Origin: Dactylosporangium sp. AC04546
Lineage (GTDB): Bacteria > Actinomycetota > Actinomycetes > Mycobacteriales > Micromonosporaceae
Length of the DNA stretch: 18,246 nucleotides
Assembly: GCF_022095675.1 (NCBI RefSeq)
Contig: NZ_JAHYSG010000171.1
Span: forward strand, 1-18,246
Direction of reading: 5' to 3'
Shown here piece by piece: positions 7,700 to 16,234 of the stretch. Every line of letters begins with the position of its first letter. Position 1 is the stretch's first letter. The notes under the pieces are model-generated. The model was not told the DNA's origin, did no database searches, and worked only from the letters and a program-made list of their open reading frames with translations. A program made the translations under genes and the position numbers.

Positions 7700-8428
7700 T
7701 CAGGAGAGGCCGGCGGCCAGCACGGCGGTGCCCGTCAGCAGCAGCGTCGTGACGAGGATCGGGGCGTGGTCCCGCGCGAACCAGTCACCCAGCGGGGTCA
7801 GGCGGGCGCTCCACAGCATCGGGGCCGCCACCGTGAGGCTCGCCAGGACGGCGTAGAGGACCACCATCGCCGGGGAGCCTCCCGCGCGGGCCGTCAGCAG
7901 GGCCGCGGCCACCGTCAGGGTCAGGTTCTTCGGGTCGCCCGCCGCTGCCCGGCCGCCCCGCAGCGCCGCCTCGCGCAACGGCATCGTGGCCAGGCCGGCC
8001 AGCCACTGCGGTGGGCGGCGCTGATGGCCCGGCAGGGGGCGGCGGCGCCACTCCATCGCCGCGAGCAGGAGCAGGACGATGCCCAGCAGGATCAGGAGCA
8101 GGCCGATCGCCGACCTCGCCGCCGGGCCGGCCACCGCCACCACCAGCGCGGCCGGGACGGCCAGGCCGACCAGGAAGGCGCCCAGGTAGGCCAGGCCCGC
8201 CGGACGGGGGATTGCCGTCGCGGCGGCCACGGCGGACGCCGCCGTGCGGGTGCGGTCCAACAGGGCCGTTCCGGTGCGACGGGTGCCGGCCGGGGCCTGG
8301 TCGGGTGCTGCGGCCTCCGTGGTGCGGGCCGGGCCCGCGGCCTGGAAGGCGGCCAGGACCGGCACCGGGCTCAGGGCCACCCCAACGGCCGGCACCAGGA
8401 TGCCGCCGATCGCCGCGCCGAGTCCCAC
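7700..8428 (-). CDS. GAP-family membrane protein (Sap, sulfolipid-1-addressing protein-like)
   Basis: Polytopic membrane protein of 242 residues with about six hydrophobic segments. It begins with GLGAAIGGILVPAVGVALSPVPVLAAF, the characteristic opening of the GAP/Sap family. The middle motif PKNLTLTVAAALL is also typical. Mycobacterial relatives are linked to export of surface glycolipids. Here the substrate is unknown. The start is uncertain: I prefer GTG at 8428 because it directly precedes the conserved N-terminus, but GTG at 8467 is in frame. Neither has a strong ribosome binding site. It lies 77 nt downstream of the methyltransferase on the same strand and may be the last gene of that operon. 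Confidence 0.75.
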   Translation of the reverse strand: MGLGAAIGGILVPAVGVALSPVPVLAAFQAAGPARTTEAAAPDQAPAGTRRTGTALLDRTRTAASAVAAATAIPRPAGLAYLGAFLVGLAVPAALVVAVAGPAARSAIGLLLILLGIVLLLLAAMEWRRRPLPGHQRRPPQWLAGLATMPLREAALRGGRAAAGDPKNLTLTVAAALLTARAGGSPAMVVLYAVLASLTVAAPMLWSARLTPLGDWFARDHAPILVTTLLLTGTAVLAAGLS

Positions 8429-8505
8429 GCCGCCATGATGGCCACCGCGACGGCCCGCGACCGCCACCTGCGGGGAATGAAGCGGAGGCCGGCGGGGGAG
8501 ATACC

Positions 8506-9273
8506 TCAGTGAGCTGGGACAGCGGTGCGCCGGGCCAGGTGCACGATGATGTCGGCGTTGAGCTCGACCGCCGGCGGCAGGACCCGCTCGATGCGGCGGT
8601 ACACCTGCTCCCGCGCCGGGGCGGGCAGCTCGAGGTACGCCGAGACGGTCGACAGGTGCCCGACGTAGTCGGCGGCCCCCATCGTCACGCGTCGCTCGAT
8701 CACGACCTGCCGCACGGCGGTGAAACACGCCGAGCGCAGCAGCTCCGTGCCCGGCCACTGCATGGCCTCCTCCGGCGGTGTCCCGTCGGGCGAGGGGATG
8801 TCGTCGCGCTCCAGCAACGGCGCCCGCGCCGCGCGTACCAGCGCCTCCACCGCCGGGTCGGCCGGCTGGAACGGCCCGCCGAACGACGCGAAGACGCCAC
8901 CCGGCCGCAGCCATGCGGCGATCCGCGGCCACCGGCCGTCCGGGTTCGTCCAGTGCAGCGCCGCCGCCGCGAACACCAGGTCGTACGTCGTGTCCGTCCG
9001 CAGCTGCTCGAACGCGGCCAGGACGGTCTCGACGGTCGCCGGCACGTGCCGGCGCAGCTCGGCGAGCATGTCCTCGTCGGGGTCGGTCGCGGTGACCGCG
9101 ACGCCCCGCCCGGCGAAGAGCCGGGTGGCCTTGCCGGTGCCGGCACCGATCTCCAGGGCGCTGCCCACGGGCCCCGCCGCGTGGCCGGTCACCAGGTCGT
9201 ACAGCTCTGCGGGGTACCCGGGCCGGTACCGTTCGTAGGCCTGCGCCACCGCTCCGAAGGACAACGCGCGCAT
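8506..9273 (-). CDS. Class I SAM-dependent methyltransferase
   Basis: Methyltransferase of 255 residues with a Rossmann fold of the Methyltransf_11/25 type. It opens with FGAVAQAYERYRPGYP, the helix seen in many small-molecule methyltransferases. Motif I is ALEIGAGTGKATRLF (E41 to G47 at its core), the acidic loop after strand 2 is TATDPDEDM, and motif IV is DLVFAAAALHWTN. WLRPGGVFASFGG closes the fold. The substrate is unknown. I chose ATG at 9273 because GAGG lies 7 nt upstream, whereas ATG at 9279 is only 1 nt from it. The MFS gene ends 9 nt before this start, so the two are co-transcribed. Confidence 0.85.
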   Translation of the reverse strand: MRALSFGAVAQAYERYRPGYPAELYDLVTGHAAGPVGSALEIGAGTGKATRLFAGRGVAVTATDPDEDMLAELRRHVPATVETVLAAFEQLRTDTTYDLVFAAAALHWTNPDGRWPRIAAWLRPGGVFASFGGPFQPADPAVEALVRAARAPLLERDDIPSPDGTPPEEAMQWPGTELLRSACFTAVRQVVIERRVTMGAADYVGHLSTVSAYLELPAPAREQVYRRIERVLPPAVELNADIIVHLARRTAVPAH

Positions 9274-9282
9274 GGGCATGCC

Positions 9283-10533
9283 TCAGTATGCCGGCCAGCG
9301 GCGGCCGGCCTGCCAGTAGGCGTGGATCTCGTCCAGGCTGCGCCCGCGGGTCTCCGGCGCCACCCGGAACAGGTACAGCCAGGACAGCGCGGTGATGCCG
9401 AGCAGCACCCCGAACGTCGCGGCGCCGCCGAACGCGGTCAGCGCGCCCAGGAAGAACTGCGCGAGCAGCACGTTCGCGGTGAGGTTGGGCAGCAGCAGGG
9501 CGGTGGCGCCGGCGCTGCGCAGGCGGTCGGTGTACCCCTCCGCCGCGTAGATCCACAGCAGCGAGCCGAGCCCGGCGTTGAAGCCGACGGTGAACACCAG
9601 CAGCCCGGCCAGGCCCAGGGCGGTGCCGCCGCGGTCGCCGGCGAACGCCAGGACGAGCAGCGCGTGCCCCACCGCCATGACCGCGGTGCCGGTGAGCAGG
9701 GTCGCGCGCCGGCCCAGCCGCTCGACGGTCGCCGCCGACGCGAGCGCCGCGAGCAGGCCGCTGACCTGGACCACGGCCGGCAGGACGAGCAGTGCGAGCT
9801 CTCCCCGGTACCCCATGCCGGCGAAGATCAGCGGACTGAAGTTGCTGACGGCGCTGATCCCGGTGAGCTGCACGAGCGTGCCGAGCACCACGACGAAGCC
9901 GGTGAGGGTGCGGTACCGGGGGCCGAAGAGCTCCGCGACCACCCCGCCGGCGGCGGCCGGTCTCACCTCGCCGGGAACGGTCTCGGGCGCGCCCCGCAGC
10001 AGCACCACCGCGAGCGCGGCCAGCGGCGCGGTCACGCCGAGCACGACCCGCCACCCGCCGAGCGCGTACGCGAGCAGGAACGCCGCGACGATCCCGGCCA
10101 CGGTCGAGACCTGGTACAGCACCGCGACCCGTCCCCGCACGCCGGCCGGCGCGGCCTCGGCCACCCAGATCGGCACCACGACGGTACTGACGCCGAAGGC
10201 CACGCCGACGACGAACCGGGTCGCGTCGAGCCACACCAGGTCGGCGACGAGCGGCGACGCGCCGCCGACCACGGCGACCACGGCCGAGGCGCCCAGCAGC
10301 GTCCCGCGCCGCCCGGCCCGCGCGACGACCCGGCCGGCGACGAGCACGCCGAGCAGCATGCCGAGGACCGGGACGGCGAACAGGGTGCCCTGCTCGGCGA
10401 CGGTGAGGCCGAGTGCCGGGGCGAGGGTGAGCTGGGCCCCGGCCATCGCGGCGCCGAAGTACCCGTACCCGGCGCCGACGACGACCGCCGCGGCGGTGAC
10501 GCGATGCTGCTGTTGCTGCTGTTGCTCGTGCAC
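9283..10533 (-). CDS. MFS transporter, sugar-porter family, with N-terminal poly-Gln
   Basis: Twelve-helix transporter of 416 residues. Sugar-porter signatures are present: GRVVARAGRRGTLLG in the first cytoplasmic loop, PIWVAEAAPAGVRGRV after TM4, LTGISAVSNFSPLIF in TM7, VERLGRR in the 8-9 loop and PETRGRSLDEI at the C-terminus. The usual QQxxGxN of TM7 is weakened to QLTGIS, so the substrate may not be a standard hexose. The GTG start at 10533 gives MHE followed by six Gln codons (10507-10524) before TM1, which is unusual for this family. No other start lies close by. It begins 10 nt after the lipase stop and ends 9 nt before the methyltransferase. Confidence 0.85.
   Translation of the reverse strand: MHEQQQQQQHRVTAAAVVVGAGYGYFGAAMAGAQLTLAPALGLTVAEQGTLFAVPVLGMLLGVLVAGRVVARAGRRGTLLGASAVVAVVGGASPLVADLVWLDATRFVVGVAFGVSTVVVPIWVAEAAPAGVRGRVAVLYQVSTVAGIVAAFLLAYALGGWRVVLGVTAPLAALAVVLLRGAPETVPGEVRPAAAGGVVAELFGPRYRTLTGFVVVLGTLVQLTGISAVSNFSPLIFAGMGYRGELALLVLPAVVQVSGLLAALASAATVERLGRRATLLTGTAVMAVGHALLVLAFAGDRGGTALGLAGLLVFTVGFNAGLGSLLWIYAAEGYTDRLRSAGATALLLPNLTANVLLAQFFLGALTAFGGAATFGVLLGITALSWLYLFRVAPETRGRSLDEIHAYWQAGRRWPAY
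10507..10524 (-). repeat. CAG/CAA run encoding six glutamines
   Basis: Six consecutive Gln codons (CAA CAG CAG CAA CAG CAG on the minus strand) at residues 4-9 of the MFS protein. It is a short, slippage-prone run in the untranslocated N-terminal tail. Confidence 0.8.
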
Positions 10534-10543
10534 CCGGCCGATC

Positions 10544-11803
10544 TTAGAAGTTCACCGTGCTGCGGTCACTCGACGAGGGCCAGGCCGGGATCGGCAGGAC
10601 GGTGACCGTGCCGGTGCCGCGCTCGCGGGCGCTCACGACCGTCAGGCCGCGCGCCGGGATGTACACGTCCATGCCGGTGATGAAGGTCTGGGCGTAGAAC
10701 TCCGGCAGCGGCGCCGACAGGTCGGTGACGCCGTCGCTGCCCTTGTCGAAGGCGAAGATGCCGATCACCCGCTTGGCCCGCGGGCTGTTCGCCTCGGTGA
10801 GCACGCTGCGGCCGTTGATCCGCAGCTCGTCGGCGCCGGCCCACCACTCCTTGTTGCGGTTCACCACGACGGCGGCGTGCCGGTCGCCGGCCTCGACCAG
10901 GGCGCCGAGGCCCTGCCCGGGTGCGCTGGTGAGCAGCCGGACCAGCGTGTCGGTGCGCTGGAACGGGGCGAAGTAGAAGTGATGCGTCGGGGCGCCGGGC
11001 CGGACGACGGCGAACTCGTAGCGGGCGTCGCCGTCCGCGCTGACCGGCCCGAACGTGCCGTCGCCCGACAGCGGCGCCGTGGCCACCTGCCGGATCCTCG
11101 TGCCGAGCGGGCTGAGCTGGTAGATCTCCAGGGTGCCGGCGGGGACGCCCGCGTTGAGCGGGAACAGCACGGCCCGCCCCGACAGCGTCACCTTGCGTTG
11201 CGGCACGACCCGGGTGGTCCGAGGCGCGTGGCCGGTGAGGAAGCGGTACACCTGGATGAAACTCTCGACGGAGGTCACCGTCTGGGTGTGGGACTGGTCG
11301 GGGAACGCGACGTTGGTGGCGCCGGCGATCGTGCGGGCCGGGTCGCCCTCGCCCCAGATCGCCAGGGTCGCCACGCCGCCGGGCGGGGCGGTCGCGGTGC
11401 GGCCGTCGAGGTTGACGTAGTGCGCGACGCGGGCGGCGCGGGCCGGGCTGCTGGTGAGGTAGCCCTGCACGACGAACGTGCCGAGGGAGTGGGCGACGAG
11501 GTCGACCCGGTCGGCGCCGGACGTCCGCAGGAGCCGCTCGACGCGCGCGTCGAGCCCGGCCCACACCTGGTCCATGGTGTTGAGCGTGAACGTGGAGTCG
11601 TACTCGTGGGCCTCGACGAGCCCGGCCGGGTAGCCGTTGCTCGCGAAGCGCTTGGCCTGCAGCTGGTACTGCTGGGCCGAGCCGGCCGAACCGTGGACGA
11701 AGACGACCGGCCGGGGCCGGTGCGGGTGGGCGGCGGCGGTCCCGGGTGTCACCGTGACCACCAGCGCGGCGGCGACGAGCAGCCCGAGCGTTCGGCGCAT
11801 CAT
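10544..11803 (-). CDS. Secreted alpha/beta-hydrolase lipase resembling Archaeoglobus AFL
   Basis: Exported lipase or esterase of 419 residues. A Sec signal peptide covers about residues 1-25 (MMRRTLGLLVAAALVV, ending TAAA before HPH). The catalytic half starts FVHGSAGSAQQYQLQAKRF. The nucleophile is Ser106 in VAHSLGTF, the likely acid is Asp133 in NLDGR and the likely base is His172 in DQSHTQT. The order and the motifs FASNGYPA, SGADRVDL and SSPARAARVAHY match my memory of A. fulgidus lipase AFL, including a C-terminal beta-rich domain (about 200-419). The lid insert of AFL seems shorter here. The ATG at 11803 has a GGGGGGA site 8 nt upstream. It is first in a minus-strand operon with the MFS and methyltransferase genes. 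Confidence 0.82.
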   Translation of the reverse strand: MMRRTLGLLVAAALVVTVTPGTAAAHPHRPRPVVFVHGSAGSAQQYQLQAKRFASNGYPAGLVEAHEYDSTFTLNTMDQVWAGLDARVERLLRTSGADRVDLVAHSLGTFVVQGYLTSSPARAARVAHYVNLDGRTATAPPGGVATLAIWGEGDPARTIAGATNVAFPDQSHTQTVTSVESFIQVYRFLTGHAPRTTRVVPQRKVTLSGRAVLFPLNAGVPAGTLEIYQLSPLGTRIRQVATAPLSGDGTFGPVSADGDARYEFAVVRPGAPTHHFYFAPFQRTDTLVRLLTSAPGQGLGALVEAGDRHAAVVVNRNKEWWAGADELRINGRSVLTEANSPRAKRVIGIFAFDKGSDGVTDLSAPLPEFYAQTFITGMDVYIPARGLTVVSARERGTGTVTVLPIPAWPSSSDRSTVNF

Positions 11804-11835
11804 GCTTGGGATCCCCCCATCGGCGGGCATGATTG

Positions 11836-11850
11836 TGCACTGCCAGTGCA
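11836..11850. promoter_or_regulatory. 15-bp perfect palindrome between lipase and P450 genes
   Basis: TGCACTG-C-CAGTGCA, with 7-bp arms and one central base, lies 33 nt from the lipase start and 71 nt from the P450 start. Size and symmetry suit a TetR- or MarR-like dimer controlling both divergent genes. No regulator gene is next to it. Confidence 0.55.
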
Positions 11851-11920
11851 GTATGTCTGTTCCGGGGCGCCGCTGTCGAGGGGCCCGTTTGCCCGGCCCG
11901 GGGACGGGTAGCGCCATGCG

Positions 11921-13045
11921 GTGAGCACGGCGTGGGTGGACGCGGCGCTGCGGCGCGGGCCGGTGTACTTCGACGAGGGACAGGGCTGCTGGACCGTGAC
12001 CGGGCATCCCGAGGCCCTCGCGGTGCTCGGCGACCCGGTCACGTTCTCGTCCGACCTCGCCGACCTGGTGCCCCGGCAGGAGGACCTCGACCTGTTCCGG
12101 CGGGGCAACATCGTGCAGATGGACCCGCCGCGCCACGACGAGCTGCGGCGCATCGTCAGCCGGGCGTTCACGCCGCGGGTCGTCGCCGGCCTGGAGCCGC
12201 GCATCGAGGCGATCACCGGCTCGCTGCTCGACGCGCGCGGCTCGCGCTTCGACCTGATCGACGACCTGGCGTACCCGCTGCCCGTCATCGTCATCGCCGA
12301 GCTGCTCGGCGTCCCGGCCGCCGACCGTCCCGTGTTCCGCCGGTGGGCCGACCGGCTCTTCGACCGGGCCGGGGAGCGGCTGCTCGACGAGGAGGCCATC
12401 GCCGCGGTGGCGCCGGCGGTACACGAGATGCGCGAATATCTCCTCGAACACGTGCGGCGGCGCCGCGCCGAGCCCGCCGACGACCTCACCACCGCGCTCG
12501 TGCGCGAGGGCCTCGACGACGAGGCGGCGGCCGGGTTCGTGGGGGTGCTGCTCATCGCCGGGCACATCACGACCACGGCAACGCTGGGCAACACGGTGCT
12601 GTGCCTGCACGAGACCCCGGGCGCCGCCGACGAGCTGCGCGCCGCTCCCGACCTGCTGCCCGGCGCGATCGAGGAGGCGCTGCGGCTGCGCACCCCGTTC
12701 CCGCGGCTGGCCCGGCGCACCACGACGGCCACCGTGCTGGGCGACGCGTCGTTGCCCGCGGACACGCTCGTCGCCATCTGGCTGGCGGCGGCCAACCGCG
12801 ACCCGCGCGTCTTCGCCGACCCGTCGGCCTACGACCCGCGCCGCAACCCGAACCCGCACCTCGCCTTCGGCCACGGCATCCACTTCTGCCTGGGCGCCCC
12901 GCTGGCCCGGCTGGAGGCGCGGGTGGCCCTGCGGATGCTGCTGCGGCGGTACCGCGAGATCGCCGTCGACACCGCCGAGCCCATCCGCTTCCGCAACCCG
13001 TGGGTGATGTCGAGCCCGACCCGCCTGCCCATCGCGGTCAGCTGA
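11921..13045 (+). CDS. Cytochrome P450 (bacterial CYP107-like class)
   Basis: Soluble P450 monooxygenase of 374 residues. The heme-binding loop is FGHGIHFCLGAPLAR with the ligand Cys323. The K-helix ExxR lies in EEALRLRTP. The I-helix is LLIAGHITTT (A213 to T218) and lacks the usual acidic residue before the two threonines, which may alter proton delivery. The N-terminus is about 20 residues shorter than usual and starts directly at WVDAALRRGPVYFD. A TAG at 11909-11911 blocks extension, so GTG at 11921 is the first possible start, with a weak ribosome binding site. No ferredoxin or ferredoxin reductase is encoded nearby. The substrate is unknown. The divergent lipase gene shares its control region. 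Confidence 0.9.
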   Translation: MSTAWVDAALRRGPVYFDEGQGCWTVTGHPEALAVLGDPVTFSSDLADLVPRQEDLDLFRRGNIVQMDPPRHDELRRIVSRAFTPRVVAGLEPRIEAITGSLLDARGSRFDLIDDLAYPLPVIVIAELLGVPAADRPVFRRWADRLFDRAGERLLDEEAIAAVAPAVHEMREYLLEHVRRRRAEPADDLTTALVREGLDDEAAAGFVGVLLIAGHITTTATLGNTVLCLHETPGAADELRAAPDLLPGAIEEALRLRTPFPRLARRTTTATVLGDASLPADTLVAIWLAAANRDPRVFADPSAYDPRRNPNPHLAFGHGIHFCLGAPLARLEARVALRMLLRRYREIAVDTAEPIRFRNPWVMSSPTRLPIAVS

Positions 13046-13059
13046 TCATCGCCGCGCGC

Positions 13060-14055
13060 TCACGGGCGGTCGGCGTCGAGGTGGTGCGCGGCGGCGTCCG
13101 ACCACTCACCGAGGCCGGACGGGTTCTCGTTGCGGAACTCGCGGCTCCACCGCCCGCCGTCGTACAGCCCGCCGCCCCGCGCCACGTCGGGCAGCAGCGC
13201 CCGCAGCGCGGCGTTGCCGTGGAGGGCGACCAGCATGCCGAGCGCCTCCACCTCCTCGGCCGCGGCGGCGTCGCCGGTGCGGGCGTTTGACGCCGAGCTC
13301 CCGCGCCTGCGGGCCGCGGCGCCGCCGGTCCGCGCGCGCGGGACGGCGGTGGGTGCGGTGGTTGCCAGCGGGGTTCTGGGTTCTTCCCTTGGCCTGGCGT
13401 CCGCGGTGGTCGCGGGCTGGACCTGGGGTGCGGTGCTCGCGGGCGAGATGGCGTCGGATCGGGCGTCGGGTGCGGTGCTGGTCGGTGGCGTGGTGGGGCG
13501 GACCTTGGGCGCGGAGCCGGCGGGCGGGGCCTCGGGCCCGGCCTCGGACGGTGCGGGCGGGAGCGGGTGGCGGCGGCGCAGGTCGCTCAGGAGGCGCTCC
13601 CCGCGGATGGTGCGCGGCCAGGCGAACCAGACCGCCGCGCACGTCCCGGCGAGGACGCCGACGATACCGGCGAGGGGCGGCAGGCCGGTACGGGCGGCGA
13701 GCCAGGCCGGGACGACCAGGCAGGCGAGCGGGATCAGCACCCGCCGGGGCAGCGACCGGCGCAGCCCGAGCCGGCCGAGCTCGCGCCGGGCGTCGCGCAG
13801 CGCCTGCTGAACTTTCTCCCGGCCGGCCGCCTCGCGGGCGCCCTGCGCGCCGAGCAGCGCGTTGAACAGGCTCCGCTCGATCGGATCGGCCTCGCGCGGC
13901 GGCGCGCCGCGCCGGTCGACCCGCCCCCGGCCGTCGTGTTCGAGGCGGCCCCGCCGCCACAGCATCGCGTACCCGGTGACGCATGCTCGCCACCGTCCAC
14001 CCGCCAGCAGACCGACCACCGTCGGCCGTGGCAGCGCCTCCCCGTCGCGCTTCAT
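13060..14055 (-). CDS. TIGR04222-like membrane protein of unknown function
   Basis: Predicted membrane protein of 331 residues. The first 100 residues hold LAGGRWRACVTGYAMLWRRGRLEHD and DPIERSLFNALL, which resemble the N-terminal part of TIGR04222 proteins. Two transmembrane segments follow (about 105-121 and 127-146). After them comes RTIRGERLLSDLRRRHPLPP, also family-like. Residues 165-270 are low-complexity Pro/Ala/Thr. The C-terminus returns to AEEVEALGMLVALHGNAALRALLPD and a glycine-rich GGGLYDGG stretch. The family has no known biochemical role. ATG at 14055 is chosen because the conserved region begins soon after, but no good ribosome binding site is visible. It converges on the P450 gene and diverges from the pectate lyase. 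Confidence 0.65.
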   Translation of the reverse strand: MKRDGEALPRPTVVGLLAGGRWRACVTGYAMLWRRGRLEHDGRGRVDRRGAPPREADPIERSLFNALLGAQGAREAAGREKVQQALRDARRELGRLGLRRSLPRRVLIPLACLVVPAWLAARTGLPPLAGIVGVLAGTCAAVWFAWPRTIRGERLLSDLRRRHPLPPAPSEAGPEAPPAGSAPKVRPTTPPTSTAPDARSDAISPASTAPQVQPATTADARPREEPRTPLATTAPTAVPRARTGGAAARRRGSSASNARTGDAAAAEEVEALGMLVALHGNAALRALLPDVARGGGLYDGGRWSREFRNENPSGLGEWSDAAAHHLDADRP

Positions 14056-14091
14056 GGCCGCAGTGTGCGCGCACGGCGCAACCCACGCAAT

Positions 14092-14102
14092 TGAAAGTTT
14101 CA
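14092..14102. promoter_or_regulatory. TGAAA-G-TTTCA dyad, candidate LacI-class operator
   Basis: TGAAAGTTTCA is an 11-bp dyad with 5-bp arms. It resembles the CGAAA-N-TTTCG sites found before xylanase and arabinosidase genes in streptomycetes, with one substituted base per arm. It lies 40 nt upstream of the -35 of the pectate lyase promoter and 37 nt from the divergent membrane protein gene. Confidence 0.4.
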
Positions 14103-14117
14103 GGCCGTGTGAGCGCG

Positions 14118-14139
14118 CACACGTACACATCGACGTGTG
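14118..14139. promoter_or_regulatory. Inverted repeat just upstream of the pectate lyase -35
   Basis: CACACGT (14118-14124) and ACGTGTG (14133-14139) form a perfect 7-bp inverted repeat around 8 nt and end 3 nt before TTGACA. The location suits an activator or second repressor. I do not recognise the site. Confidence 0.4.
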
Positions 14140-14142
14140 TCG

Positions 14143-14172
14143 TTGACAACGCTCCACCGGGGTCGATACGTT
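14143..14172 (+). promoter_or_regulatory. Promoter of the pectate lyase gene
   Basis: A perfect -35 TTGACA (14143-14148) is followed after 18 nt by TACGTT (14167-14172), which fits the TAnnnT -10 of actinomycete housekeeping promoters. Transcription would start near 14179, giving a leader of about 47 nt. Confidence 0.65.
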
Positions 14173-14185
14173 TCGACACCTCGCT

Positions 14186-14201
14186 AGGAAAGCGCTTTCC
14201 T
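14186..14201. promoter_or_regulatory. LacI-type operator downstream of the pectate lyase start point
   Basis: AGGAAAGCGCTTTCCT is a perfect 16-bp palindrome with the central GCGC and flanking A/T triplets typical of LacI-family operators in carbohydrate-use genes. It begins a few bases past the predicted transcription start, so a bound repressor would block initiation or elongation. Confidence 0.72.
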
Positions 14202-14225
14202 GGCACCGGGAGGAGGTACACGTCA

Positions 14226-15494
14226 ATGGTGCGTCACCATGGGGCACCACCCGTCCGCCGGACCGGCCGGCGGCGCGGTGCGCTGTTCGGCGTGCTCGCG
14301 CTCGTGCTGGCGGCCGCGGCCACGACGTTCGTGGTCCGGGCCGCCGACGCGGCGACGATCGTGCAGGGCGCCTGGTACAACCTGGTCAACGTGAACAGCG
14401 GCAAGGTCATGGAGGTGACCGGAGGGTCGAGCGCCGACGGCGCGACGATCACGCAGTACTCCAGCAACGGCTGTCAGTGCCAGCAGTTCCGCTTCGAGTC
14501 CGCCGGCACCGGCTGGTGGCGGATCGTCGCCCGCCACAGCGGCAAGGCCGTCGACCTGTGGGAGTGGAACACGGGCGACGGGGCCGAGTACCGCCAGTGG
14601 CCGATCACCAGCGGCTACAACCAGCAGTTCTCGGTCCAGAACATCGGCGACAACATCCAGCTCATCAACCGGCACAGCGGCAAGGCCCTCGAGGTCTGGG
14701 AGTGGTCCACCGCCAACGGCGGGCGGATCTCGCAGTACACCGACCTCAACGGGGCCAACCAGCAGTGGCGGCTGGTCCAGGTCGGCACGACGACGCCGAC
14801 CACGGGCGGCGGTGGCGGCGGCAACCCGACGACCACGTGGCCCACGAAGACCGGCGACGTGTCGGTGAGCGCGACGGTCAAGGTGTCGGGCACGCTCGAC
14901 GGCGGGATGCGGCGGTACTGCTGCATCGGCGACGGCGGGCAGAGCGAGAGCCAGGACCCGATGTTCGAGGTCGCCAACGGCGGCACGATCAAGAACGTCA
15001 TCATCGGCGCACCCGCCGGTGACGGCATCCACTGCCTCGGCACCTGCACCATCCAGAACGTCTGGTGGGAGGACGTGGGCGAGGACGCCGCGACGTTCCT
15101 CGGCACCGGGGGCGGCACCAGCTACGTGATCGGCGGCGGCGCGAAGTCGGCCAGCGACAAGGTGTTCCAGCACAACGGCAACGGCACGGTCAACATCTCC
15201 GGCTTCTACGTGGAGAGCGCCGGGAAGCTGTACCGCGCGTGCGGCAACTGCACCAACTCGTACCAGCGCCACGTGGTGGTGGACAACATCATCGCGAGGT
15301 CGACGAAGGTGATCGCCGGCATCAACATCAACTGGGGCGACACGGCCCGGTTCACCCGGATCACCGTGTACGGCTCGGCGACGATCTGCGACAAGTACAA
15401 CGGCGCCCCGAAGGGCTCCGAGCCCGAGCACGTCGGGTCCGGCGCCGACGGCAAGAACTGCTTCTACAGTTCGTCCGACATCACGTACCGCTAA
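14226..15494 (+). CDS. Secreted pectate lyase, polysaccharide lyase family 3, with N-terminal ricin-type (CBM13) domain
   Basis: Extracellular enzyme of 422 residues that cleaves de-esterified pectin by beta-elimination. A long signal peptide runs to about residue 42 (RRRGALFGVLALVLAAAATT, ending RAADA). One ricin-type domain (about 46-183) follows, with repeated NRHSGKALEVWEW-like stretches and QQF/QQW motifs in its three lobes. A Thr/Gly linker (about 184-206, TTTPTTGGGGGG) leads to the PL3 domain (about 207-422). That domain has IKNVIIGAPAGDGIHCLG, NVWWEDVGEDAATF and GGGAKSASDKVFQHNG. It ends GKNCFYSSSDITYR, with cysteines placed as in PL3. GGGAGGAGG (14208-14216) is an excellent ribosome binding site 9 nt before the ATG. 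A promoter and LacI-type operator lie directly upstream. Confidence 0.93.
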   Translation: MVRHHGAPPVRRTGRRRGALFGVLALVLAAAATTFVVRAADAATIVQGAWYNLVNVNSGKVMEVTGGSSADGATITQYSSNGCQCQQFRFESAGTGWWRIVARHSGKAVDLWEWNTGDGAEYRQWPITSGYNQQFSVQNIGDNIQLINRHSGKALEVWEWSTANGGRISQYTDLNGANQQWRLVQVGTTTPTTGGGGGGNPTTTWPTKTGDVSVSATVKVSGTLDGGMRRYCCIGDGGQSESQDPMFEVANGGTIKNVIIGAPAGDGIHCLGTCTIQNVWWEDVGEDAATFLGTGGGTSYVIGGGAKSASDKVFQHNGNGTVNISGFYVESAGKLYRACGNCTNSYQRHVVVDNIIARSTKVIAGININWGDTARFTRITVYGSATICDKYNGAPKGSEPEHVGSGADGKNCFYSSSDITYR

Positions 15495-15535
15495 TGGGTC
15501 TAGGTCGGGTCTAGAGCCGATAGGCCCCGACCACA

Positions 15536-16228
15536 TCAGCTGGATCGTGGGCCGGCGCCACCGGGTCCGCCCGGTGGCGCCGGCGTTCTGCGCTCCGGCG
15601 CCGGTCCGGTCGCGGCCCGCTGGTGCTGGTGGAGCATCAGCGTGACCAGCGCGGCGGCGTACGCGGCCAGCGCCGCCAGCGGTAGCGCCGCCGACTGGCC
15701 GGACAGCGCGCACGGCGGGCGCTGCGGCGGGAGCCAGCCCAGCGGGTCGACGAGGGCCTCCACCGGGTCGCCCGGGCGCAGGTCGTCGGCGCAGCCGGTC
15801 CAGCCCAGGTCGGCGCCCGTGGCCGTAGCCGCGAGCCGGGCGCGGCCGACGCAGTCCGCCGCGCGCTGGTGCGGCTCGGCGGGCAGCGGGCCGTAGTCGA
15901 CGCACGGGGCCGAGGCGGTCACCGTGGCCGCGACCGGGTCGGCGAACCAGCCCGTGTACGCCGGCACGACCGTCAGCGCCAGGGCGATGCCCGCGCCGGC
16001 CAGGGTGAGCAGCGCCCACCAGGAGCGGTCGTCGCCGGTGACGGCCGCCATCGCGACGATCCCGGCACCGCCACCCAGGCAGAGCACGGCGCCGCCGGCC
16101 GCGCCGGTCCACAGGTTGCCGGTCGCGGTGCTCCAGGTCAGCAGGGCACCCGCGGCCACGGACAGCACGATGACCACGAGTGCGAGGACGGCGACGGCGG
16201 TGCACCGGCGGTTGACGTCGCGGCCCAT
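15536..16228 (-). CDS. Membrane protein of unknown function with cysteine-containing loop
   Basis: Protein of 230 residues that I do not assign to a family. Three hydrophobic segments lie at about 10-31, 46-64 and 70-91. A polar loop of about 95 residues follows, with four cysteines (in APCVDYG, ADCVGRA, TGCADDL and PPCALSG). A fourth helix lies near 188-206. The loop ends could form two disulfides if extracellular. A short Pro/Gly-rich tail is encoded across the terminator hairpin at 15551-15584. The ATG at 16228 has no ribosome binding site, but TAGAAT lies 6 nt upstream, suggesting a leaderless transcript. Codon bias is normal for the window, so I take it as a real gene. Confidence 0.7.
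   Translation of the reverse strand: MGRDVNRRCTAVAVLALVVIVLSVAAGALLTWSTATGNLWTGAAGGAVLCLGGGAGIVAMAAVTGDDRSWWALLTLAGAGIALALTVVPAYTGWFADPVAATVTASAPCVDYGPLPAEPHQRAADCVGRARLAATATGADLGWTGCADDLRPGDPVEALVDPLGWLPPQRPPCALSGQSAALPLAALAAYAAALVTLMLHQHQRAATGPAPERRTPAPPGGPGGAGPRSS
15551..15584. terminator. Strong 15-bp terminator hairpin inside the opposing gene
   Basis: GCCGGCGCCACCGGG (15551-15565) pairs perfectly with 15570-15584 around the loop TCCG. The stem is 15 bp and nearly all G/C. It begins 56 nt after the pectate lyase stop. It also lies within the last 17 codons of the membrane protein gene on the minus strand. No long T run follows, as is common for actinomycete terminators. Confidence 0.75.
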
Positions 16229-16234
16229 GCGGGC